Shown piece by piece: positions 1-5,233 of a DNA stretch of 5,233 bases; position 1 is the first letter of the stretch, and each line of letters starts with the position of its first letter. The notes beneath the pieces are model-generated. The model was not told the origin of the DNA and did not search any database. It was given only the letters and a program-made list of their open reading frames with translations. Both the position numbers and the translations under genes were made by a program. The DNA is taken from contig DAOWGG010000071.1 in NCBI GenBank assembly GCA_030637565.1, forward strand, positions 1-5,233, in the 5' to 3' direction. The DNA is from Candidatus Peregrinibacteria bacterium (GTDB taxonomy: Bacteria; Patescibacteriota; Gracilibacteria; UM-FILTER-43-11).

Positions 1-177
1 CGATGAAATGGACGAATGGATGTTGATCACAATCCCTTTTAGCCGACGGTTGCGGAACGGAACTTTTAAAAAACTTCCGATTTTACATTCGGATTTAAGA
101 TTATCGGGGACTTGATAGGTCAGCTCATCATCAAACTCCCCTAATTTTTTAAACAAAACAATCGATGCATATTTCAT
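1..177 (-). CDS. priA: Primosomal protein N' (replication restart helicase PriA), N-terminal fragment
   Basis: This is the start of a minus-strand gene that leaves the window at base 1; 59 codons are visible. The protein begins MKYASIVLFKKLGEFDDELT and continues YQVPDNLKSECKIGSFLKVP, then FRNRRLKGIVINI. This matches the 3'-DNA-binding domain that opens PriA: a short beta strand, the 'F-x-Y-x-V-P' segment, a 'G-x-x-V-x-V-P-F' strand and an 'R-x-x-x-G-I-V' strand. PriA reloads the replicative helicase at stalled forks. The helicase motifs and zinc-binding cysteines would lie outside the window. ATG at 177-175 is preferred because PriA proteins usually begin just before this strand. An in-frame ATG at 195-193 would add six residues (MLIFGS). 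No clear Shine-Dalgarno site precedes either start. It is transcribed divergently from the envelope genes to its right and is probably unrelated in function. Confidence 0.82.
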   Translation of the reverse strand, partial: MKYASIVLFKKLGEFDDELTYQVPDNLKSECKIGSFLKVPFRNRRLKGIVINIHSSISS

Positions 178-185
178 AGATCCAA

Positions 186-215
186 ATATTAGCATCAAAA
201 AAGTCAAAATTACAA
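186..215 (-). promoter_or_regulatory. Candidate promoter for priA
   Basis: Read on the minus strand there is TTGTAA (215-210), an 18-bp spacer, then TAATAT (191-186). Transcription would begin near base 180, only a few bases before the ATG at 177, so the mRNA would be almost leaderless. The -35 hexamer overlaps the edge of the palindrome at 214-235. If translation instead starts at the upstream ATG (195), this promoter cannot be right. The call rests on a consensus match only. Confidence 0.3.
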
Positions 216-235
216 CGTTATGACATCATAACGTT
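214..235. promoter_or_regulatory. 22-bp palindrome, probable operator
   Basis: Two perfect 10-bp arms, AACGTTATGA (214-223) and TCATAACGTT (226-235), are separated by the two bases CA. The site lies in the divergent region between priA and the 324-1793 gene. Its centre is about 63 bp upstream of the predicted start of the rightward transcript, a common activator position, and it touches the predicted priA -35 element. Two-fold symmetry with 10-bp arms is typical of a site for a dimeric helix-turn-helix regulator. With only two loop bases it is a poor RNA hairpin, and no T-run follows, so a terminator is unlikely. The regulator is not in the window. Confidence 0.6.
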
Positions 236-252
236 ACGAGGTTGCAATTTGT

Positions 253-281
253 TTGTTTGAATACAGGGTTTGTGCTAAAAT
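253..281 (+). promoter_or_regulatory. Candidate extended -10 promoter for the 324-1793 gene
   Basis: TTGTTT (253-258), a 17-bp spacer, and TAAAAT (276-281) preceded by TG at 273-274 give a sigma-70-type promoter with an extended -10. The predicted start near 288 leaves a leader of about 36 bases before the ATG at 324. This is the best promoter match in the region. Confidence 0.5.
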
Positions 282-298
282 ATCTGTAATCTTATATA
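270..298 (+). promoter_or_regulatory. Possible second, overlapping promoter
   Basis: TTGTGC (270-275), a 17-bp spacer and TATATA (293-298) form a second sigma-70-like pair nested 17 bp downstream of the first. The same -35 hexamer, TTGTGC, appears in the candidate promoter before the next gene (1807-1812). In AT-rich DNA such a match can occur by chance. Confidence 0.25.
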
Positions 299-323
299 GG
301 GTATAGGAAAATAAAAAAGAAAA

Positions 324-644
324 ATGAAATTTGCATACACCGCCTTAAACAAGGATAACAAAAAAATAACCGGTGTTTTCGACGTAGAAAATCAAGAAGC
401 CGCTCAAGCAGAGCTCCATAAAATGGGGGTGGCGATTCTTGCGGTCAATGAAATTTCAGATGAAGAATTCGCAAAACTTCAGGAAACTCAAGAGGCTACA
501 AAAGCTGAAACAGGAATTAAAACCTTTACCTTTTTAGCCATTGATCCTAACAGTAAGGAAGTTGAAGGAACGATCGACGCCGCCGACAACTACTCCGCCT
601 ATAAACGGCTTCGAATTGAATATCAATTCAAAATCAGTAATTTA
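324..644 (+). repeat. Tandem pair of PilC/GspF-type N-terminal modules (protein repeat)
   Basis: Copy 1 (residues 1-45, 324-458) begins MKFAYTALNKDNKKITGVFD. Copy 2 (residues 65-107, 516-644) begins IKTFTFLAIDPNSKEVEGTI. Aligned on the first Phe, they share F, A, the turn of Asp/Asn/Lys residues, G-x-(F/I)-D, a central A, an L two-thirds along and a closing hydrophobic strand. The similarity is at protein level only; the DNA has diverged. A linker of about 20 residues rich in Glu, Gln and Thr separates them. Confidence 0.65.
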
Positions 645-1793
645 TACGAAAACACTGCCACCGAAGCTGAGAAAGAAGAAAGTAAGGCAAAAATTGAAGG
701 GCTTGAGGCTCAACTCACTCAGGATAATGCGGGAAAGCCAATGGAAGAAAGCAGAGGTGATAATTCGGATGAAACTGAAGGAGAGGAAGAGGTAGACAAA
801 GCACTGATTGAAGAAATTGATCGCGTAATCATCAACACCAAAAAAGTGATTGAAAATCACCGTGAACTTTTCAGTAACGATCTATTTCAAGAGATTGAAA
901 ATGTACTGGGAAACCTAGAGAGAATTCGAAGCAGTAATAATATCAAACACATTACAGAAATCAGTAATGAGCTCTATGAACTGGTTTCGAATCCAGACAA
1001 AACGGAGGAAGGTACCGTAGAGGATGAGAACTTCACTAACCTCACAGGAGAAATTGGAGACAGTGCATTGGTAAAAAAAGAATTTGAACTCTACAAAAAA
1101 GCAGTGGAAGCAACTGGGGTGAAAAAAATCTTCAAAAACATTGCCAATCGTCTGAAGGACATGACAGAGCCTGAAGAAGAAAGTGAGGAGCCAAAAGGCT
1201 TTGCAGCTAAAATGAAGGCTAAAATACACGCTTTTTCCGAAAAATTCTCAAAAAAGAAGGTAATAAAACTTGCCGACATAAAGAAAAAAGAAGTAAAGCC
1301 AAAAGGGAAAATCGGATTATTTTTTGAGAAACTTCAAAATTATTTTAAAGCCACAAGCCCTGTTCTTAAAAAAACGCGGCAAAAAGAAATGATGAGGGCT
1401 CTGAAGGGAATTTTTAAGGGGAGTGAAGAAGAAGGTGAAGGAGTGGAAGCTGAAACCGAAGAAGGCAAGCAGGCAACCAAAAAAGAAAAGGGAGAAAGAG
1501 ATTTCACATCTTTTTTGGTAGAAATAGACAGCTTCATCGGCTGGCTACTTTGTTTTTATGTGGTTTATTTTTTCTTGGTGAGCTTTTCAATTGAAAAAGG
1601 AATTGGACTCAATAAAGATTTTATATTCAAGACCATGAAAACACCATTGATTTTAAACATCAGCATTTTTCTTCTTCTGATGCACTTGATTCTCAGAACA
1701 AAAAACCTTCACCTCAGGAAAAATGCAATCGCCGGGATCTTCCTAACGTTCTTCGGCTTGGGTCTATACGCCCTTTTAATCGTTAATTTCTAA
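324..1793 (+). CDS. Membrane protein with two tandem PilC/GspF N-terminal modules and three C-terminal TM helices
   Basis: The product has 489 residues. Residues 1-45 and 65-107 are two copies of the small beta-beta-alpha-beta module that opens PilC/GspF platform proteins of type IV pili and type II secretion (pattern F-x-Y-x-A-x-(4)-G-x-(7)-A-x-x-x-L). Residues 110-160 are acidic and probably disordered, and about 158-280 look alpha-helical or coiled-coil. Residues 291-330 are strongly basic, 367-382 acidic and 384-392 basic. Hydrophobic helices lie at about 403-423, 441-458 and 466-487; the basic loop R458-K466 suggests the large N-terminal part is cytoplasmic. The repeated helical-bundle membrane domains of true PilC/GspF are not recognisable, so this is not a standard platform protein. 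An in-frame TAA at 312-314 makes ATG 324 the first possible ATG. The Shine-Dalgarno signal is weak: AGGA at 305-308 is too distant. The role is unknown; interaction with a pilus or secretion ATPase through the modules is inference. Confidence 0.85.
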   Translation: MKFAYTALNKDNKKITGVFDVENQEAAQAELHKMGVAILAVNEISDEEFAKLQETQEATKAETGIKTFTFLAIDPNSKEVEGTIDAADNYSAYKRLRIEYQFKISNLYENTATEAEKEESKAKIEGLEAQLTQDNAGKPMEESRGDNSDETEGEEEVDKALIEEIDRVIINTKKVIENHRELFSNDLFQEIENVLGNLERIRSSNNIKHITEISNELYELVSNPDKTEEGTVEDENFTNLTGEIGDSALVKKEFELYKKAVEATGVKKIFKNIANRLKDMTEPEEESEEPKGFAAKMKAKIHAFSEKFSKKKVIKLADIKKKEVKPKGKIGLFFEKLQNYFKATSPVLKKTRQKEMMRALKGIFKGSEEEGEGVEAETEEGKQATKKEKGERDFTSFLVEIDSFIGWLLCFYVVYFFLVSFSIEKGIGLNKDFIFKTMKTPLILNISIFLLLMHLILRTKNLHLRKNAIAGIFLTFFGLGLYALLIVNF

Positions 1794-1806
1794 CCCCCTT
1801 CGTTCC

Positions 1807-1835
1807 TTGTGCTCGATCAGGCAATTTGATAGGAT
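1807..1835 (+). promoter_or_regulatory. Candidate internal promoter before the cysteine-repeat gene
   Basis: TTGTGC (1807-1812), a 17-bp spacer and TAGGAT (1830-1835), with TG at 1827-1828 as an extended -10 element, sit in the 72-bp gap between two genes. The predicted start near 1842 gives a leader of about 24 bases. No stem-loop followed by T residues is visible in this gap, so read-through from the upstream gene is also possible. Confidence 0.4.
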
Positions 1836-1865
1836 ATTTAAGACTTAATTTTTTAAAACAAAAAT

Positions 1866-2858
1866 ATGCGTTCACCAAAAGGAAAAATTATCAGTTGGAT
1901 TGTTTTTATGATTTTAATCATTGGCGCTTTCGGACTACTGCTATTTTTGCAAAAAGACAAAGCACCAACCGAAGTTAAAGAAGAAGTAGTAACTTCAACC
2001 GAAACCACAAAAGAGGAAGCGAAAACAAAACCTAAAAAAACTTTCGCCACCCCTGATCTCTCGGCAGAAGAGAAAAAGGAACAAGACAATAAGGCGTATC
2101 AAGATGCGCTTTTAAGCGGTGAAGGCTGTGAAGAAATTGAACACAATGAAGAATTACAGCAACTGTGTTTCGACACCATGAACTACGGCACAGCGCTTCA
2201 AAAGAAAGACGAAAAATTATGTGAAGAGATTAAAGACAAAGTCCTAAAAGAAAAATGTTGTGATAGCATCTATTTGGGATTAGCAACTGAAAATTCTGAT
2301 GAGAGTCTCTGTGAAAAAATTAAAAACCCTGGTATAAAACAAAGCTGCCTCGATCAAATCCGATCGCTATTTGGAAGAACCGCAAAGTCAGCTGATAGCT
2401 GTGAGCAAATTCAAGATTCAGCCTTAAAGCAAAATTGTCTGGATAATTTTTATTTTGCAGCCAGCAACGAAAGTACCGATGAGGAAAGTTGTGATGTAAT
2501 TAAAGACGGTGATTTGAAAGAGCGGTGTACAAAAACCGTTGCAAAAAACATCGAAATTGCAGAAATAACCAAAACACAAATAACAAGAACCTATCAAACC
2601 GCTGAAGAAAAAATCACCACTTGTGAAACAAATGAATGTAAAAACGAAGCGAATTTCAACTTAGCATTAGAAAAAAAGGATCTGTCTTATTGTAATTTAA
2701 TTACAGATGTTGATATGCAGGCCAATTGTATTAAAACTCAAAGCGCTACCATCAATAGCTATTATTTAAAACAGGCAACTTCTTTAAAAGACCCATCACT
2801 TTGCACTAAAATACTGGATGAAGTATTAAGGCAAACCTGCCTCACCTACGCCCAATAA
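1866..2858 (+). CDS. Signal-anchored extracytoplasmic protein with 30-residue paired-cysteine repeats
   Basis: The product has 330 residues. A short basic N-terminus (MRSPKGK) precedes a hydrophobic helix at 8-28 with no lipobox and no convincing cleavage site, so it is probably a membrane anchor with the rest outside. Residues 31-75 form a Lys/Glu/Thr/Pro-rich spacer. From residue 88 the protein is a chain of helical repeats with the pattern C-x-x-I-x(8)-C-(L/F)-x-x, followed by a helix, D-E-x-S and the next C. Cysteines fall at 88/101, 119/131, 149/161, 179/191, 209/221, 276/288 and 313/325, plus an irregular 253/258 pair and an extra Cys 132. Such repeats occur in uncharacterised envelope proteins of CPR bacteria and DPANN archaea; no enzymatic motif is seen. 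Disulfide bonding is inferred from pairing and topology. An in-frame TAA at 1854 fixes the ATG at 1866, which has no Shine-Dalgarno site. The next gene begins 12 bp after the stop, indicating co-transcription. Confidence 0.85.
   Translation: MRSPKGKIISWIVFMILIIGAFGLLLFLQKDKAPTEVKEEVVTSTETTKEEAKTKPKKTFATPDLSAEEKKEQDNKAYQDALLSGEGCEEIEHNEELQQLCFDTMNYGTALQKKDEKLCEEIKDKVLKEKCCDSIYLGLATENSDESLCEKIKNPGIKQSCLDQIRSLFGRTAKSADSCEQIQDSALKQNCLDNFYFAASNESTDEESCDVIKDGDLKERCTKTVAKNIEIAEITKTQITRTYQTAEEKITTCETNECKNEANFNLALEKKDLSYCNLITDVDMQANCIKTQSATINSYYLKQATSLKDPSLCTKILDEVLRQTCLTYAQ
2127..2840 (+). repeat. Paired-cysteine helical repeats (C-x11-C, 30-residue period)
   Basis: These encode residues 88-325 of the anchored protein. 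Four successive units have first cysteines at 119, 149, 179 and 209 and second cysteines at 131, 161, 191 and 221, an exact 30-residue period. The flanking units are looser: 88/101 at the start, and 276/288 and 313/325 at the end. The stretch 222-275 breaks the register and contains a C-x4-C pair (253/258) instead. At DNA level the 90-bp units have diverged, so this is an old protein repeat rather than a recent duplication. Confidence 0.8.
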
Positions 2859-2870
2859 CCACCAAGTTAA

Positions 2871-5233
2871 ATGAAAAGCAAACTTCAATCATTTTTAATT
2901 TTAGCCATTGGACTCCTGATTTTTTCAGGAAAAACCTATGCCATTGGAGTTCCCATTACAGGAACCTCTTTTGGAGACAAGATAGGATTAATTCATTTCG
3001 ATTACAAAACGGCTGAAGAACCAGTGAGTAATGCAAATTTCGACAATACAGACCCAAAATACTACGTAGGGCCAACCAAACAGTTTTATGTAAGCCCTCA
3101 AGATGTCATTTTTGATGTAGATAATCCATTTATAGTCGGTAACAAGGAGGTAGCAGCTCACATTAGTGTAGAAGAAGAAGATTGTACGATTGATGGATGT
3201 CTTTTAACGGGCTTTTTATGGAGCGACAAAATTGGCTGGATTGTGATTGATGGAAAGCAAATTGATACAGCGGTTAGTACAGCAATCAATTTCACCGGAC
3301 AGGAAAATGGATCAGGAGATCCTTACCCTTCCTATATGTACCCTCGCATTAAAATGGTACCAGTTGCCCCCAACAATCGAGTATCAATCACCGGTTATGG
3401 CTGGAATGAGCACACAGGATGGCTTCGTTTTTCATCCGATGACACAGGAACGATTGGAGTGGTAACCGATGTTAACAGTCAAGCACTAGGAGACTGGGGA
3501 ACCTGGCTGGAAATCGATGAAGATATGCAAAAAATAATATTAAATGAAGAAACAGAAGACGAATCCGAATTACTATTGGGCCGTAATCTTCATGGCTATG
3601 CCTGGAGTGAAAAACTCGGCTGGATCAAGTTCAGCGCTGAATCAACCGACACATTCGATTTCAATTTTGGAGCCATGACCGTATGGGTACCCGATAAAAA
3701 ACCACCTGTTTTTCTGGGGCCTGATAAAGTCTGGTTTGCTACTGGAGTCAATACAGGTGATCACGCCAATGCAACCACGATCGCATGGGATCAATTCGCC
3801 GCCGATGATGAATCGGGAATCAACTCAGAAACCTCTGAGCTTTATATTGAAATCGCCGAAGATGCCATCGCTCACTGTGCTGATTTCACTCCTGCTGGAA
3901 CAAGTATCGGTAAAAACACCTACCCTTTTCCTTCCGATTATCCCGCCTCCGCTGAAGTACTCGATGAACTCAATGGAAGCATCTTATCACTCAACTTACC
4001 TTTAATAGGAACCGTTCAGGATATTCCCAGTGGGTTCTGTAAATACGAAGTTCATGCGAAGATTGTTGATTTGGTAAAAAATATCATTTACATCGGTGAT
4101 CATTTTATTGATCCAGATATCAACGAAGATATTGACCCCGATGACTTGCCTGGCAAAACCGCTGAAGCAATCACTGTTTTTGTCCGTGCCGGACATTACT
4201 CAGCAGCTAACTCATCCGTCACGCTGGTTACCCCAGGATCCGCCATTGCCGATGGAAAAGAAGCCGTAAAATACCGAGTAGACCTAAAAGATATCGCTGA
4301 AAATCCAATCATTGATATTAATTGTAAAAATGTTGATGACCCTTATTATCAATACGATGGATGCCCTGAAAGAACGATTTCAATCACCGCCACGCTGGAA
4401 AATGACCTCGTTTACGACCTGATTCAAGGAACGCCTAAACTCCCCTACATCACACCCGTTAAGCACAGTGAAGCTTCTGTAGAAACAACAGGGAGTGAGT
4501 TACTGGCTCAAGTAGACCCAACAAACCCTGAGTTTTTAGGAGACGGTGCTGGGAACAATGACAATATGTGGGAAATCCCCGTTCATCGACTCGTTCCGCA
4601 GTATCATTATCCGCTTGAAATCACCTCCTTTGCCCCAAGTGTCAGTTACTTGGCTAGCAGCAAAACAGCACCCCCAAGAAATTTCCAAATCAAATCGTTT
4701 AATTATTTTATTTCAAACGACCCGCTCCCTGCCACCTCAAAGGTGATCACAGCAATTGACCCTTTTGCACTTGCTGATGATTCAAGAACCATTGTAGAAG
4801 CCTGCAACGAGCCATCCGATGGGTCTGGAAGTGATGTTGTTTGCGATAATCCATACAATGAAACAGATCCTGACAACGGATATGATCCAGGAACTCTCAA
4901 TATGCTCAATGCCAAATGCAACACCAGCAACAGTGCTCCTCACTTTTCATGTCTCAGCTTCATACCCCCTATTTTTACCGATAATGCGAATTTAGTTGCG
5001 GGTGGTATTTCTAATGTTCTTTCATTAAGCGTGCCAGCCAATCTTAATTTTGATGTTAATAATATCAGCTCGAAAGGAATCGACACCACCAATGGAGACC
5101 CTGAGCTAAAAGGAGGGCTATCGATCGATAACGTCTTCCAATACTACTCCGACAATCCATCGGTTGCGCTGATGGAACTCCATCGAATTACCGCCCCATC
5201 AGAAAGCGGAGATGATGGAAATCTTGCTTGGAC
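2871..5233 (+). CDS. Large secreted or surface protein with GW repeats and Ig-like domains (3' end outside the window)
   Basis: An uninterrupted frame of 787 codons runs from ATG 2871 to the right edge with no stop. Residues 1-24 are a signal peptide: a Lys-rich start, hydrophobic 8-19, and a probable cleavage after T-Y-A (24). Residues 111-128, 173-190 and 240-257 are three Trp-rich repeats of the form (L/I)-x-G-(F/Y)-x-W-(S/N)-x(3)-G-W-(I/L)-x-(I/F). From residue 278 (PPVFLGPDKVWF) comes a probable beta-sandwich with D-D-E-S-G-I (312-317) and cysteines 336 and 390. Residues 448 to about 550 contain a Big_1/invasin-like segment (SSVTLV, AIADGK, KYRVDLKD, ENPI). Asp-rich loops at 414-425 and 666-672 could bind calcium. 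The mature part has ten cysteines. A TAA directly before the ATG (2868-2870) fixes the start; there is no Shine-Dalgarno site. It lies 12 bp after the cysteine-repeat gene and is surely in its operon. It is likely an adhesin or surface-layer component; the anchor would be in the missing C-terminus. Confidence 0.82.
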   Translation, partial: MKSKLQSFLILAIGLLIFSGKTYAIGVPITGTSFGDKIGLIHFDYKTAEEPVSNANFDNTDPKYYVGPTKQFYVSPQDVIFDVDNPFIVGNKEVAAHISVEEEDCTIDGCLLTGFLWSDKIGWIVIDGKQIDTAVSTAINFTGQENGSGDPYPSYMYPRIKMVPVAPNNRVSITGYGWNEHTGWLRFSSDDTGTIGVVTDVNSQALGDWGTWLEIDEDMQKIILNEETEDESELLLGRNLHGYAWSEKLGWIKFSAESTDTFDFNFGAMTVWVPDKKPPVFLGPDKVWFATGVNTGDHANATTIAWDQFAADDESGINSETSELYIEIAEDAIAHCADFTPAGTSIGKNTYPFPSDYPASAEVLDELNGSILSLNLPLIGTVQDIPSGFCKYEVHAKIVDLVKNIIYIGDHFIDPDINEDIDPDDLPGKTAEAITVFVRAGHYSAANSSVTLVTPGSAIADGKEAVKYRVDLKDIAENPIIDINCKNVDDPYYQYDGCPERTISITATLENDLVYDLIQGTPKLPYITPVKHSEASVETTGSELLAQVDPTNPEFLGDGAGNNDNMWEIPVHRLVPQYHYPLEITSFAPSVSYLASSKTAPPRNFQIKSFNYFISNDPLPATSKVITAIDPFALADDSRTIVEACNEPSDGSGSDVVCDNPYNETDPDNGYDPGTLNMLNAKCNTSNSAPHFSCLSFIPPIFTDNANLVAGGISNVLSLSVPANLNFDVNNISSKGIDTTNGDPELKGGLSIDNVFQYYSDNPSVALMELHRITAPSESGDDGNLAW
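3201..3641 (+). repeat. Three GW (Gly-Trp) repeats in the surface protein
   Basis: The copies are at 3201-3254 (LLTGFLWSDKIGWIVIDG), 3387-3440 (ITGYGWNEHTGWLRF) and 3588-3641 (LHGYAWSEKLGWIKF), spaced 62 and 67 residues apart. The conserved core is G-(F/Y)-x-W-(S/N)-(D/E)-x-x-G-W. The same phrase, often written GYAWSxNIGWIxF, is common in secreted proteins of CPR bacteria; that comparison is from memory of those families. Each copy probably forms a short beta hairpin with its two Trp residues packed together. The role of the repeat is not established. Confidence 0.75.

Noticed and set aside
613..629. Inverted repeat GAATTGA-ATA-TCAATTC inside the first plus-strand gene
   Set aside because: It lies within coding sequence, is AT-rich, has a 3-base loop and is not near a promoter or gene end; probably chance.
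642..1537. Several minus-strand open frames of 62-104 codons opposite the 324-1793 gene
   Set aside because: They are Phe/Leu/Ser-rich antisense images of Lys/Glu codons and have no recognisable domains or starts of their own.
324..1793. Annotating the first plus-strand gene as ordinary pilC/gspF
   Set aside because: Only the small N-terminal module matches; the family's duplicated T2SSF membrane domains are not recognisable and the membrane helices are all at the extreme C-terminus.
1838..1860. TTAAG-A-CTTAA followed by T-rich sequence as a terminator after the 324-1793 gene
   Set aside because: A one-base centre cannot form a hairpin loop, the arms are only A/T plus one G-C pair, and a candidate promoter overlaps just upstream.
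1853..2089. Minus-strand 78-codon open frame over the start of the cysteine-repeat gene
   Set aside because: It is antisense to a well-supported signal-anchor gene and its composition is that of a reverse-complement shadow.
3247..4930. Short open frames on both strands (3247-3465, 3736-4005, 4002-4196, 4546-4746, 4703-4930)
   Set aside because: All lie inside the uninterrupted 2871-5233 frame, which has a signal peptide and internal repeats; these are shadows of it.
1..5233. TGA read as glycine (genetic code 25)
   Set aside because: No in-frame TGA occurs in any of the four frames, while GGN glycine codons are normal; the standard bacterial code explains everything.

Overview
The window looks like a piece of an AT-rich bacterial genome that encodes proteins of the cell envelope. 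No rRNA, tRNA, CRISPR array, transposase or phage gene is visible. The lineage is inferred from protein style only. Two features resemble proteins often seen in candidate phyla radiation (CPR/Patescibacteria) genomes: a secreted protein with G-Y-x-W-S-x(4)-G-W-I-x-F repeats, and an anchored protein with regular paired-cysteine repeats. A Peregrinibacteria-like CPR bacterium is a reasonable guess but is not proven. There is no in-frame TGA in the roughly 1,660 codons read here, and both complete genes end in TAA, so nothing suggests the TGA=Gly code of Gracilibacteria/Absconditabacteria.

Layout: (i) 1-177, minus strand, is the first 59 codons of priA, the replication-restart helicase, running off the left edge. 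(ii) 178-323 is a divergent intergenic region with a near-perfect 22-bp palindrome and candidate promoters in both directions. (iii) 324-1793 is a 489-residue membrane protein. It carries two tandem copies of the small N-terminal module of PilC/GspF pilus and secretion platform proteins, then a long charged helical region, then three C-terminal membrane segments. (iv) 1794-1865 is a short gap with a candidate promoter and no clear terminator. (v) 1866-2858 is a 330-residue signal-anchored protein with cysteine repeats spaced exactly 30 residues apart. (vi) After a 12-bp gap, 2871 to the right edge (5233) is an open frame of at least 787 codons. It encodes a signal-peptide-bearing surface protein with three Trp-rich GW repeats and a series of probable Ig-like beta domains.

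The three plus-strand genes point the same way, are closely spaced, and all encode membrane or exported products. The last two are almost certainly co-transcribed. A working picture is an inner-membrane protein with PilC-like cytoplasmic modules encoded beside two outward-facing, probably disulfide-stabilised proteins, possibly linked to a type IV pilus-like export or adhesion function. That functional link is inference; the gene order and protein architectures are read directly. None of the start codons has a convincing Shine-Dalgarno sequence.
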